64,000 bases of DNA from Hirsutella rhossiliensis (taxonomy: Eukaryota; Ascomycota; Sordariomycetes; Hypocreales; Ophiocordycipitaceae): assembly GCF_020360975.1 (NCBI RefSeq), contig NW_025408675.1, positions 3,100,001 through 3,164,000 on the forward strand. Reading direction: 5' to 3'. The notes under the pieces are model-generated. The model made no database searches. It worked only from the letters and a program-made list of their open reading frames with translations, and had not been told where the DNA came from. Positions 34,810 through 46,568 of this stretch are shown here, in pieces. Both the position numbers and the translations under genes were made by a program. How positions within the stretch are numbered: position 1 is the first letter of the stretch; every line of letters begins with the position of its first letter.

Positions 34810-35259
34810 GGATATAATATACCCTTATAAGCTCTTTCTATCTAAGGAATTATCTATAAAGGACGAATCGCTTAAATAAAGGAAGATTTTAGTAGCTAAT
34901 TTCTTTCTTTCCTACCCTCCTAAGTATAAACTATATAATCTTATTAAATAGAGATAAAGGATAGCTCTATCTACTACTTCTTAATGCCTAGGGCTAGGAT
35001 TCTAGTTATACCTAGCTAGCCGGGAGACCGTAAAAGAGATATCTAGTCTAATAGAAATAGCTAAAAAAAAGTAAGGAGCCTACCTTTTATTAATATTAGT
35101 TTTCTCTTACTCCTTAGCTTAAAAGGACGGATTAAGTAAGAGGTCTTTATTTAATATAGGCATAGAAGGAAGCTTCTTATCGAGGGAATTAAGGAGGAAT
35201 TTATAAGCAACCTTATTAATATAGGCGTCCTAGGTAAGCTAGATAGTCTATTAAGACCT
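34810..35259 (-). pseudogene. Copia B, region between reverse transcriptase and RNase H
   Basis: The minus strand reads FLAISIRLDISFTVSRLARY (about 35,010-35,070), the conserved LAxxTRPDIxFAVSRLARF block after the copia reverse transcriptase, followed by NPSPRHxEVVDRAI. It continues into 28,797-28,380 on the other side of copia A and is separated by solo LTR-B from the reverse transcriptase proper. Confidence 0.75.
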
Positions 35260-35264
35260 ATTCT

Positions 35265-35960
35265 TATAAGAATATACCTTTATATTCCTATTTTACTATT
35301 ATAAAGAAATAATAGGTATAGGGAAGCTCTATAAAATAAGCTAGTAAAAAGAAGCTCTATAATATAGTTTAAGGGAATAACCCTTAAAGATAAAGACCTC
35401 TACTAGATATCTATACCTTCCTTTAGGAAAGGCGGGTTAAGATAAGCCTATCCTAATAAAATAAAATATACAAAAATTACATAGGTTAATTACTAGCAGA
35501 ACGGATACCCTATTGCCTATTTTAGCCTAGCGGTTCCGAAGATATCCGCGATACGAGAAAAGGTAGGGTATAGAACATTCTAGTTAAATCTACTACTTAT
35601 ACTAGAACCTATAGTCTTACGTTAACTATTACGTTATAATTAGACCACCTACTAAGTTAGGAAGACATACTATAGATAGAGCCTTTTAAGCACTATAGAA
35701 TATAATAGAAAGCTAACTAATTAGTCTACTAGTAGGCGAGCAATAGTCTATAAAAGACAAAGGATTTCCCTAGAAGTAGTAGATAGAATAAGTAAGTTAG
35801 TAAGTATCCTTTGCAACGCTATTTATTTAATATATTATTTAGCCCCTTATATACTCGTTATAAATTCCGGTCGAAATCCTACCCTATACTCCTTTAACTA
35901 ATCTTTCTACTTACGTTATCGATTACCCGATTCTACGCTTATTGCTTATACCTTCTTATA
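35265..35960 (+). repeat. Solo LTR-B (696 bp, TSD ATTCT)
   Basis: Flanked by ATTCT on both sides (35,260-35,264 and 35,961-35,965). It begins TATAAGAATATACC and ends TACCTTCTTATA, so the outer 8 bp form an inverted repeat. A near-identical copy lies at 37,819-38,515 and a truncated one at 25,881. It splits copia B. A solo LTR is the simplest reading. A non-autonomous DNA element with 8-bp ends is possible because no internal partner region was identified. Confidence 0.82.
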
Positions 35961-35965
35961 ATTCT

Positions 35966-37813
35966 AAAGGATTTATATCCCTAGGAACTACTTTAGCTCC
36001 CTTAGCTTAGTTATCCTATACCTTTATTATAGGCCTTATATAGCCTCTCTAGTAATAGCTTCTTCCTCTTTTAGGTAGGCCTAGATAATATAGTTAATAT
36101 AAAAGAAGACCGTGATTTTACCCTTTTATATTATATATAGTTCCTAAGGGAATTCTTTAAAGCCTAGGGCTTTAAGGGAACCTATTAAATACTATTACTA
36201 AAGACGGTATAATCTTTATAGTCCGTATAGAGCTTTCCTAAGCTATAGAACCTTTCCTAGTTATTAGAAATAAAGAGGAAGTTATATATAGATAACTTTT
36301 ACTTTCTTAAGAGGGCGGTTAATAAAGGCGTTAACTATATCTATCTAATTAAGCTCGAGGTCGAATTCTATTAATATAGCTATAAGGGTCCGAAAAGATA
36401 TCCCTATTAAGGTAGTTACCTTAATAAGTAAATCCCCTTTTTCCTATTAATTCCTATAGATAACTAGCTAGGCTTTATACTTTTAAAGGAAGCTATATTT
36501 ATTAGTCTTATAAATAAAGACCTACTTATAGCTAAGGACCTATTTTCCTCTTACCTTTTCCTTAAGGACCTCTTTAAAAGACCCTATCTCTTTATATAAA
36601 GCTAGGTAGTCTTTCTAGGCCTAGAAAAACTAGTCTTTAAAAGGGTGTCTTTCTAGCTGCTTCTAGTTTACTAGTAGGTCTAGGAGGTCTCTTTTATATA
36701 CCTTCCTTACTAATAGTAGCTTAAAAAGCCGGCCTACTATAAATGCTTTATAGGAACCGTCTTTTATAGGCGTTAGATAGAAGTCGGAAAAACGATCGAA
36801 ATAAGGGAGAAATTAGTCTTCTTTAATAACCGTGTCGGGCCCTATACCTTCCTTTACTTCTTAAGCAGGGATAAAAAGGCAGCCGGGTAATCCTTTAAGA
36901 GAGGTACCTTTCCTACCCCCTTAAGGGTCGATACGGGAAGACTAATAAAGAAAGCTACTTCTAGATCTTCTTCTTATATAGGAGGAGGCGTAGGGAGGTA
37001 AGCGTATTCTAGCTCTACCGCTTTCCTATAGTCTCCTTATTTATCTAGATTATTTAATTTAGTAGCTTCCTCTTCTTCTTTAAAGTTAGCGTTATCCTTA
37101 ACTACTTTAACGTTAGTTTCTTCTTTTATTTCCTTATCTAAGGCCTCTTCTTAAGACTATTAGGAAGGGGGAATTTAGATCTTTTAAATTAGCTAACGTT
37201 ATAAGAGTAACAAGGGCTATTAATCCCTCTTTCTATAGAAGAAGCTAGATTTATAAAAAATTATATCCCTAGTCGAAATAACCTTTTATAAAAAAGGAAT
37301 CTAGATCTAGAAGATATTCGTAGAATTATAACTAATAAGGTAACTAATAAAGGCTCTAGGATTAAGCTTTCTTTTCTTCTTCCTTTTTAGCTATATATTA
37401 GTAGTTATTATATATACCTTATAGCTATAGGTATAAAGGTAGGCTAGCGAGGCCCTCTTCTTTATAAAGAGCTTAAGGGGAGATTTCTAGTTTATTCCTT
37501 AGGTAGTCCCTTTAAGGGTCTAGTTCTATAAGTAATAGGCGGTCTTAACGACTTCCCTTTAAAGGTTATATCGAAGCTTTATAGTAAGTCTTATTATATA
37601 GGCCCTTTCTATTATAGTACCCCTTAATCTTTTAGCCCCTCCGTTCTAGGCCTAGGTATTTAGTGCTAATAGGAGGGGTAAAATGCCCCTTTTTCGAAGC
37701 TATTTTAAGATATCCTTTATAAATAGCTCTCTATTAAACCGTATCTTCTTTACCTTATAGCTAAACTAGGATTTTATTTAGTTAACGAAGTCCTAGAGTA
37801 TAGACTAGCTATA
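35966..37813 (-). pseudogene. Copia B, integrase C-terminus to reverse transcriptase
   Basis: On the minus strand from 37,813 downwards lie the second half of the integrase (NGGAKRLRG-like block near 37,630; SLxYLYTYSYKVY near 37,440), the Ser/Glu-rich linker (about 37,000-37,150) and the reverse transcriptase. The latter shows VTTLIGISFRTLIAILIEFD (about 36,345-36,405), IDIVNAFINRPL just after it, an ALYGL block (near 36,200) and a catalytic loop read as YINY where YVDD is expected (near 36,105). Gag, protease and the first half of the integrase are not seen upstream; LTR-B occupies that side. The element is doubly interrupted and dead. Confidence 0.75.
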
Positions 37814-37818
37814 CTTAC

Positions 37819-38515
37819 TATAAGAATATACCCTTATATTCCTATTTTACTATTATAAAGAAATCATAGGTATAGGGAGGCTCTATAGAATAAGCTAGTA
37901 AAAAGAGGTTCTATATTATAGTCTAAGGGAATAACCCTTAAAGACAAAGACCTCTACTAGATATCTATACCTTCCTCTAGGGAAAGCGGGTTAGGATAAG
38001 CCTATCCTTATAAATAAAAATATATATAAAATACATAAGTTAATTACGAGTAGAACGGATACCCTATTGCCTATTTTAGCTTAGTAGTTCCGAAGATATC
38101 CGCGATACGAGAATAGGTAGGGCATAGAACATTCTAGTTAAATCCACTACTTATACTAGAACCCATAGTCTTACGTTAACTATCACGCTATAATTAGACC
38201 ACCTACTAAGTTAGGAAGATATACTATAGATAGAGCTTTTTTAAGCACTATAGAATATGCTAGAAAGCTAACTAATTAGTCTACTAGTAGGCGAGTAATA
38301 GTCTATAAAAGACGAAGGATTTCCCTAGGAGTAGTAGATAGAATAAGTAAGTTTATAAGCATCCGTTATAACGCTATTCTTTTAATATATTATTTAGCCC
38401 CTTATATACTCGTTATAAATTCCGAACGAAATCCTACCCTATACTCCTTCGACCGATCTTTCCGCTTACGTTATTAATTACCTAATTCTACGCTTATTAC
38501 TTATACCTTCTTATA
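37819..38515 (+). repeat. LTR-B copy (697 bp)
   Basis: It matches 35,265-35,960 from end to end. The flanking pentamers are CTTAC on the left and GTTAC on the right, which do not match exactly, and the sequences beyond them belong to different elements (copia B integrase on the left, chromovirus integrase on the right). The copy therefore lies at a rearranged junction or is one LTR of a rearranged element. Confidence 0.75.
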
Positions 38516-39771
38516 GTTACTAACTAAACTTCTATATTAATACTAAGGATAATATTATTTAAAAGGGGGTACCTAAAGTAAGAGTAAGATTTACTAAGCT
38601 ATAGGAGCTATAAAAGAAGCTTAAGGAATACTAAGGAAAGGCTATTAAATTATAAGTAATATACTATAATTTAAGGTATTAACCGCTTATATTAAAAGTA
38701 AGAGACCTTATAGTACTATTAATAAAGAACTTATACCTTAAAATAAAAAATAAAACTCTTACCTAAGTATATTAGACCGTTTTAGGTCCTATAAGCTATT
38801 AGAAAGTAGGTATATTGTCTTATACTCCCTAAAAAGTACTTATGCCTTTATAACGTTTTCTATATTAGTCTCTTAGAGCTATAGAAAGAGAGAAAAGGCA
38901 CCTATAAAGATAGCGAAACCCTACTAATACTAAACTTAGAGGATAATAAAAGCGAATAAGAAGTCTAAGAGATTAAAGACTAAAATAGATTTAAAGGCAA
39001 TACCTTTTTCCTTATTAAATAAAAAGGATAGCTAGCTAAGTATAACTAATAGGTTAATACTAAAGATATAGCGAATAGCTAAGACCTTATTAAAGAATAT
39101 ACTACTCGCTTAACTAAGAAAAAGAAGTATAAGACTAAGTAAGGTAAGGAAACTTACTAGTATAGGGAGACGCTATTAAATCGGTAATAAATCCCTACTA
39201 AATCGCTACTAACTTATTAACGTATTAGCACGCCTAAATATCTTATAACTATATATAAAATAGTAAAATAGGAGAATAAAGGAAAACTATTTATACTACC
39301 TATTAAATATTATTAAGGAAAATAAAACTAAACTATAACTCTATTAAGACCTTAATAATAAAGGAGAGAAGGATAGTTATAATTAAATAAAAGAAAGATA
39401 AAACCTATTTATTACTTCCGACTACCCCTTTTCTTTACCGGCGTAGTTAGCCTATAGAGGTAGGCTTATTAATAGTTAAAGTTAAGGTATTTAGCGGGGT
39501 AATAAAGGCACGACCCTCGCTAACGTTAGGTCCTAAACTAGAAGTCTCCTAGGACTAGGATTCCCTTATACCTTTCTTAGCTTTCTTCGCTAAGGGGGAA
39601 CTAATATCACTATAAGACTTCTAGGCCGATCGCTTATACTTTAAGGGCAAACCCGCCGCTACCTACTCCTATATATAGTATAGGAAATCGGCGTTATAGT
39701 TCTTTATCTTCTTTAGCGTAAAAGGTATTATCGTTAATAAATCGTTAATAAAAAGTAATAAAAAAAGGTAT
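38516..39771 (+). pseudogene. Chromovirus D, integrase C-terminus and chromodomain
   Basis: With TAG/TAA read through, the plus strand gives the integrase C-terminal module of Ty3/gypsy chromoviruses: KVRVRFTKLxELxxKLKEYxGKAIK, then RDLIVLLIKNLYLKIKNKTL (about 38,700-38,760), a GPxxYxKV segment and a chromodomain (about 38,930-39,090) with SETLLILNLEDNKSE, NRFKGNTFFLIKxKG and ANSxDLIKEYTTRLTKKKK. Chromodomains target such elements to heterochromatin. Downstream is a charged tail and non-coding sequence to 39,771, where Gypsy E is inserted; the 3' region resumes at 46,754. Confidence 0.8.
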
Positions 39772-39776
39772 AAGGG

Positions 39777-39962
39777 TATAAGAGTCTTTAACTATTATAG
39801 GTAATAGGCTTAGGCCGCGGCCTAAGCCGTATAGTTATATATAGAGGGCCAGATCCTATAAGTATAAGGGCGGGCTAGCCGCGTATATAAGAGCTCTATA
39901 TAGCTTATTAATATTATCCTATAGACGGCACCTACGTATACGCCTCTACCTACTCTATAATA
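39777..39962 (+). repeat. Gypsy E 5' LTR (186 bp)
   Basis: Begins TATAAGAGTC and ends CTCTATAATA; in the other copy the end reads CTCCGTAATA, fitting ...ACA before RIP. It contains the perfect 18-bp palindrome CTTAGGCCGCGGCCTAAG at about 39,809-39,826, which is shortened in the 3' LTR. Confidence 0.88.
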
Positions 39963-40189
39963 GTATAAGCTATTAACTAATAGATCTAATAGATATCTCC
40001 CTAAAAAGGGTGCCGCTTCCTTAAAGGAGCACCCCGCTACCCCTTAAGCGGATAGGAAGTATTATAGCTATCCTAGAAGCGATTAAAAGCGCGACGGCTA
40101 GTAAGAAGAACGAGGTTCTCGCTATACTAAGGGAGCCGTCTATAAGACTAGCGTTAACCCCTACGACCTTAGTAATACCGGTTACGGCG

Positions 40190-41060
40190 GCGGCACTACC
40201 GATATAGAAGCCGCTTCCCTAGCTAACTTAAGACGGTAAGCTTAAGTCCTTTTACTTCTTCCTTAGCCGGCTATAGACGAAGTTTATAATAGATAAGAAA
40301 TAGGGCCTAAATAGCTATTATAATATAGCGTAGTATTCGCTCCTCTATACGCTACTAGAGCCCTAGATATAGCGGATCTCTAGATTCTAAGATAAGGGCG
40401 GCCTTAAAAGTAAACGCGACCTATAAGACTTCTTCTAATACCTTATATATACGTTCGGTAACGTATAATAGCGGGAGAAGGTATAGGATAGGCTATAGAC
40501 CTTTAAGTAAAGGGACGGGCAGACCTTTAGCGAATTCCTCCCTAACTTCGAAGAGACGCTCTTACGAGTAGCGGGAACTATAGTATAGGAAGATAGCGCG
40601 AAGCTTATATAGTTACGGAACTTAATTACGCCGGCCCTATAGGAGCTACTTATCCCTATAATTATACCTACTAACTATAGCGAGTATATAAGCCGGTTAA
40701 TAAAGGTAGTATAGGGCTATAAGCAGACGCTATATTTCTAGAAGCTTCGTAAGCGCACGCTATATAGCGGTAACGGGATTACCGCCCCTCTATAAAAGGA
40801 ATAGCCGACTATCGATACTAATAAAGATACCTTAATATCGGCTACCCGTATAGACCGAGCTAAACGTAGTAGGAAGTTATCTTTAAATATCCCCTATACT
40901 ATCCCGCTCTCTAAGTAGCGGGCGAAGTAGGTAATAAGTAAGGAAATTAGGAAAAGGAAGGCTAACGGCCGCTGCCTACGTTACGGCGCGTCTATATACT
41001 TTATATTAAAATGCCCCTTCCTTTTAGCTAAGCGGCCTATAGTAGTTCGAGTAGCGAAGA
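40190..41060 (+). pseudogene. Gypsy E gag
   Basis: Gag capsid of the chromovirus type: FYFFLSRLxTKFIIDKK and YSLLYATRALDIA segments (about 40,248-40,380), a long Arg/Glu-rich domain, and one zinc knuckle at about 40,971-41,013 reading CLRYGASIYFILKC. The expected second cysteine and the histidine are tyrosines now. It is followed by a Pro/acidic stretch before the protease. Stops are TAG/TAA only. Confidence 0.75.
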
Positions 41061-41199
41061 TAGAACCGCTCCTTGCCTTAGATAACGAAGAGGACTCCGC
41101 TCCCTTAGGCCTAGAGGAAAAAGAGTAGCTTTAGAGTAAAGACGGGCTCCGGAGCCCTAATTACTAGTACTAGTAAAGGAGAAGGAGGAATTATCCGCC

Positions 41200-43150
41200 T
41201 ATATAGAAGAGGAGCCTACTTTAATATAGGTTATAGTTAATAACTCCTTACCTATCGCCGCCCTTATAAACGAGGGCTATTAGTGCTACGCTATAGTTAA
41301 CGAGGCGCTTATATAAGAGATATAAGTACTAGTAGAAAAGATCGCCCTAAGGCGAGTAAAGGGCGCCTTAAGCGCGATAGAGGGTACGGTAATTAAGGGT
41401 ATTATATAGCTAGCTATAGAGGTCGATAGTTACCGTAAGCTTATCGTAGCCTATATAATCCCCTAACTAGAGTTTCCCTTAATCCTTAGAAAACCCTAGT
41501 TATTATATATAGAGTTATACTTAGTTCTATATTAAAAGAAGCTATAGTTTAGGCCTACGTAATAGTAGGTCCGCTATAACGATAGTTCTATAGGCGTAGG
41601 ACTAAGTATACGAGCTTTATACTTAGTATAAGAAGTCCTTGCCTTTATCTTTATAGGAACTATACGATAGTTAGAGCGGGAGGAAGGCCGGGCAGCGGCT
41701 AACGTAGCGGTCTATATAGTTAGCTTAGCGGATATCGATAAGGCCTTCTAGGCGAAGAAGCTAAAGTCGCCCTCTAAGCTACGGTAGTAGATACCGGAGC
41801 GCTTTTACGACCTCCTACCGCTATTTAAGTCCTAGGAAGCGGATAAGCTTAACCTATATAAGCTAAGGGTAGACTATAAGATCGTACTCCGTATTAATAA
41901 GAAGGGGTAGGAACTACCTATACTATTTAGACCGCTATATAGTATATTATACGCGGAGCTACTAGTACTAAAGAAGACGCTAAGGGACCTCTTAGATAAG
42001 GGTTTTATTTAAGTAAGTAGCTCCGAAGTAGGAGCGCCGGTCTTATTTATATATAAACTAAGGGGCGGGATATAGTTTTATTACGACTATAGGGCTTTAA
42101 ACGCAATTATAAGGCCGGACCGCTACCCCTTACCCTTAATCTTAGATATACTCCGTAACCTTTTAAAGGCGAAGTAGTTTATAAAGCTAGATATAAAATA
42201 GGCGTTCTATAAAGTATAGATCTTAGAGGGTAATAAGTAGAAGACGGCGTTTTATATACGCTATAGCTTATTTAAGTAGCTTATAACGCCCTTCGGCCTC
42301 TTAAGAGCGCCCGCTACCTTCTAGCGTTATATTAATAACGTACTTTAGGACTTCCTTAATAAGTTCGCCTCTATATATATAGATAATATCCTTATCTATA
42401 TAAGCGGCTCTTACGAGGACTATATATAGAAAGTATAGAGGGTCCTAGAGCGCCTCTAACTTTATAAGCTCTACCTCGACCTAGATAAGTATAAATTTAG
42501 GGTTAAGAGGGTTAAGTACCTAGGCTTTATTATCTACGCTAGCGTAGGTATATAGGCGGATCCTATAAAGATCTAGGCGATTTAGGACTAGGCTGCCCTA
42601 ACTACGTAGATAGGCGTATAGAGCTTCCTTAGGTTCGCGAACTATTATAGGATATTTATTAAGGGCTTCTCTTATATTATAATGCCCTTAAACGAGATTA
42701 CTAGGAAGTAGACCGCCTTTTACTAAGGGCCCGTATAGGAAGGAGCGTTCTATACGCTTAAGGACCTATTTTCTTAAGCCCTAGTACTACTTTAGTAGGA
42801 CTTCGACCGGTCTACGTTAGTTAAAGCGGACTATAGCGGCTAGGTACTTAAAGGAACGCTCTCTTAAGAGGTAAATAGGCGGAAGCAACTAATAGCGTTC
42901 TACTCCTATAAGCTAACCTTAGTAGAGCGGAATTATACTATTTACAATAAAAAGATACTAGCGATTATTAGCTACCTCGAGTAATAGTAAGCGGAGCTCT
43001 AAAGCTATAAGAGCTTCGAGGTTCTTATAGACTATAGGAACCTTAAGTACTTTATAACTCGCTAGTACCTCTTAAAGCGGTAAGCTTACTAGGCAGAGTA
43101 TCTCTTATACTTTAACTTTTCGATTAAGTACTAGCTAAGGTAGGACTCTA
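41200..43150 (+). pseudogene. Gypsy E protease, reverse transcriptase and RNase H
   Basis: A protease-like segment (ALINEGYQCYAIVNEAL, about 41,272-41,325, with Asn where the catalytic Asp is expected) is followed by the reverse transcriptase. It shows PLYSILYAELLVLKKTLRDL (about 41,930-41,990), FYYDYRALNAII (about 42,075-42,110), the PFGLLRAPATF block (about 42,291-42,322) and the active loop YIDNILIY (42,376-42,399; second Asp lost, GAT to AAT at 42,385-42,387). RNase H follows with LVKADYSGxVLKGTLS and VERNYTIYNKKILAII (about 42,920-42,970). Confidence 0.85.
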
Positions 43151-43429
43151 TAGTCCTAGATACGCTTTCCCGGAGGGATTAAGACCGGCTAACGGGAGCG
43201 GATATCGAGGCCCGGGATCTATAGCTTATCCCGTAAGAAGCGCTACGGACTTATATAGGAGCTTCCTTAGTAAGGAAAGGCGCGGCGCTAACGGATAAGC
43301 CTTCCCCCGTATATTCGCCTCGGCCTAGCGAGGAGGGATAGACCGGCCTAAGGGCGCGTACGGCGAGGGTGTTCTAAGATAAGGTCCTCTAGCGCTTATA
43401 GGATAGGATATCGTCTCTAGACTATACTT

Positions 43430-44980
43430 ACGAGAGCGTGCGCCGCGCTATTAAGTCCGGCGCTCGACGCCTCGATCTAAAGCTAAAGCTAAAGGTATAA
43501 GTAGCCGACTATTATATCGACCTACGGGGGCACCTACGTTAGCGGGGGAGACTATAGGTGCTAGGCGCGCTATATACTATAAAAGCTAGGGAGAAGGATA
43601 GACCGCTAGAGCTAGATAAACGGAACGAGCTCCGAGGGAAGCTAGTCTAGCTTATCTATAACTCTAGTATCGTAGGCTACCTAGGTAGGTAGGGCATAGT
43701 AGTAGGCCTCGCGAGGGATTTCTACTAGCCCCTCCTATAGTACTACGTTCGCCGCTTCCTCTATAACTACGATATCTACGGCCGTACTAAGATTTAGAGG
43801 GCATAGCTTAAGGGGCTACTTAAGTAGCTTCTAGTACCCGACTAGTTCTATATATATATATAAATAGACTTTATAATAGACCTCCTACTTATAGAGGGCG
43901 GTAACCGCTATATATAGGTAATTAAGGACTAACTTAGTAAGTCTATAGTATTAAAGCTAATACTATTTATAGATATAGAGTCTTACGTAGAGCGCTTCCT
44001 ATAGTACTAGGCCCGCTCGTATAGCTAGCTAGCCTCTATTATAAGCGATAGAGGATCGAATTAAACTAGCCGCTTTTAATAGTACCTATATTAGCTACTT
44101 TAGATTATATAGCTACTTAGTATAGTATATTACCTATAGACCGATAAAGGGCCTAAGAGGGTTAACTAAGAGGCGTAGGCTTACCTATAGGCTATCGTAG
44201 CCTATAACTAAGTAAACTAAGACCGTTAGCTCCCTACGGCCTAACTTACGTTAAATAATAGACTATATACCTTTATTAAGATAGCCCCTTTCTTTATAAT
44301 ATATAGCTTTAAACTACCCTTATTAGTTCCCTTTACTATAGATATAGTAGCGGAGTAGTATAGTAATTCGTTATTAAAGGGCCGCGCCTCTACGTTTATA
44401 TAAAAGCTATAGGAGACTATAGATTATTACTAATCCGCGATAGCCGCCGCGGCGTAAGATTAAGAGCGGCACGCTAATAAGACTAAGGCCCTAGTAAATA
44501 GGTTTATAGTAGGAGATAAAGTATAGCTAGACCTCTATAACTATAGGTTAGTACGGCTAAAGAAGAAGCTTAACTAGCTATATATAAAGTTTATAGTATA
44601 GAGGGTTATTAGCCTATAGGTTATAAAGCTTAATAGTCTCTTAACGGGGGTCTATAATAAGATTAACGTAGACCTCCTTTATAGAGCCTCCTTTAACCCG
44701 CTACCTAGATAAGAAGTAGTAGACGCTTAACCGCCTATAATTAAAGTAAAGGGAGAGGACGAGTTTAAGGTTAAAGAGATATAGGCCGCGCGCTAGAAAA
44801 AGGTTAGTAGGGGGAAATACTAAGAGGTCCTCGTTAAGTAGCGCGGGTATCTCGACCCTATATAGGAACCTATATATAAGTTTATAAGAACTATAGCCCT
44901 CGATAAGTTTAAAGCTTTATTTAAAATAGTAAATAAGAATAACGGACTAGCGGACTACTAATAGTAGCCTAAGCTAGGAC
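43430..44980 (+). pseudogene. Gypsy E integrase and chromodomain
   Basis: The zinc-binding region (ARDFY ... YYVRRFLYNYDIYGRTK, about 43,710-43,790) is followed by the core: IDFIIDLLLIEGG (first Asp, about 43,865-43,900), SIISDRGSN (second Asp, about 44,035-44,060) and RVNxEAxAYLxAIVAYN (glutamate block region, about 44,160-44,215). After the C-terminal module (GDKVxLDLYNYRLVRLKKKL, about 44,515-44,575) comes a chromodomain at about 44,757-44,930 (DEFKVKEIxAAR, YxEVLVKxRGYLDPI, IALDKFKALF). Damage is Trp/Gln codons turned into stops. Confidence 0.85.
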
Positions 44981-45089
44981 TATAAAGTAAGTATAGCGGA
45001 GGGGGTAGTTACGGTAATATAGGTAATATAAGCGTAATAGTATAGGTAGAGATAAAAATAGCGTTTATTATAGGGCGGAGCCCTTAGAC

Positions 45090-46070
45090 TACCTAGGCTT
45101 ATTCTTTATCGTTATTATTATTATTATCTTTATTATCGTCGTCCTCGTCGGCCTCCTCCTTCTTATTAGCGGTAGCAGCGGTCTCTAGGGCGCTAAGGCG
45201 GCCCTTTAAGCCCGTAAGCTAGTCGGCGGCGGCGGCGGCTCCGGGGGTAAAGGGGCGGCGGCTAGCGGCGGCGGTAGGGGCAACGGCGGTAGCGGAGGCG
45301 GGCACGGCTAAGGGGACCGCTAATAGGGCGACGGAGGTAGTATCCCTAGCGCCGGGTACGTTAAAGGCGGAAATAGGGGAGCGGAAGAGTAGGACTTACT
45401 TAGGCATAAGGCCCTATCGCTTAAAGGCGCGGAGGTTACGGTAAGCGGCGGCGGCGGCGGTAAGGCGCTTCTTAGTAGCCCCCTACGCTTACCCGTACGA
45501 GCCGGCCTTCTAAGCCGACGCCGTAGCGAGTAGGATAGGAGGCGCCGCCTTATAGGCGCGGCCGGCTCGCGCGTACTAGTAGTAGCTACCGCCGCGGCGG
45601 CGCCCGGCCTAGTCGGAGTAGTCGAGCTCCTATAATATATAACGTATATAGGGGGCCGAGTAAGCGGCGCCGGCCTATACTTAGCGCTTATACTATAAGA
45701 GGTTAGCGGATAATGTCTATTACGCTTACCTAACTATATACTTATAGGGGTAGCGGAGATAGAGGCGGGGGCTAAGGGGCCGGGCGTTACGGGTAGCGGC
45801 GGGGACGGCGTCGTTACCCTAAGGGGCGACGTAAGAGCGAATAGCGTAGTAGAGGCGGCGGCGGCGGCGGTAGGAGCGGTGGCAGCGGCGCGGGTAGGAG
45901 CGGCGGCAGCGGCGGAGTCGTCGTCGGCCGCGGCTAGCGCGGCGTTAACGAACGACTCCGTATACTCCGAGAAAGAGGAGGTAGGAGAGGGAGAGGCGGA
46001 TATATCTATCGCGGAAGTTAGCACGACGGAATACGGCCTCCCGCTCTATAGGGCGCGGAACTTATTAGTT
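45090..46070 (-). pseudogene. Antisense alanine-rich frame in Gypsy E (unknown protein)
   Basis: On the strand opposite to pol, one frame can be followed from about 46,070 to 45,090 with TAA/TAG as its only interruptions. It is fully open from 46,024 to 45,734. It encodes a Ser/Ala/Thr/Pro-rich disordered N-terminus (residues 1-95), then a basic middle part (KKRLTAAAAAYRNLRAFKR, near 45,430-45,485; SPISAFNVPGARDTTSVALL, near 45,330-45,390), another Ala-rich linker and a C-terminal coiled-coil-like and acidic end (LKGRLSALETAATANKKEEA, 45,150-45,215, then Asp/Asn runs). The end of this frame also exists in the copy at about 1,790-1,985. I know no matching family. Caution: GCC/CGG repeats can keep frames open by chance. 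Confidence 0.45.
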
Positions 46071-46568
46071 AGAGTTATTATTATTATTAGGGCTATTATT
46101 ACTATTACTACTACTACTATAAGTATACGTTAATAGAGCGGCCTATATAGCTAGGAACGGACTAACGCCCTAAGTAGAGCGGAACTTACTTATTAATGCT
46201 ACTACTATAATTAAAGAAAGGAGAGAAAGAAGGGAAGGGGGAAAGGGGGGATACCGCCTTATATACCCTTTAGTAGAGGATACTACTTAAGGTAGAGGGG
46301 ACGGGCAACCTAAGGCTTACATAGGTCCGGACTAGCCGCTAGCTACTTAGAGGCGTATATAATAGGTTACGCCCCTATTTAAACGGCTAGCCGGCTAATA
46401 AGTATAGAGCTAGGTCCCGGCTACCTAGGCTAACGGGCGCGGGGATAATAGGGCTAGTAGGGCCGGCCCTATTAACGGGAAAGGGTAGGGAAGAGCCCGC
46501 GGTATAGGCCTAATTATATAGGAGCTATTAATAAGGTAGCGCTACGCCGCGCTTAAGAGAGGGCATTA

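Noticed and set aside
37100..37810. First read as a gag region of copia B
   Set aside because: The translation shows integrase blocks (NGGAKR-like, SLxYLYTYSYKVY), so it was reassigned to the integrase C-terminal half.
45879..46133. Plus-strand 84-codon Ala/Gly-rich open frame
   Set aside because: It is the complement of the antisense Ala-rich frame of Gypsy E and arises from the same GCG/CGG repeats; its Ile/Thr repeat end comes from ATT repeats.
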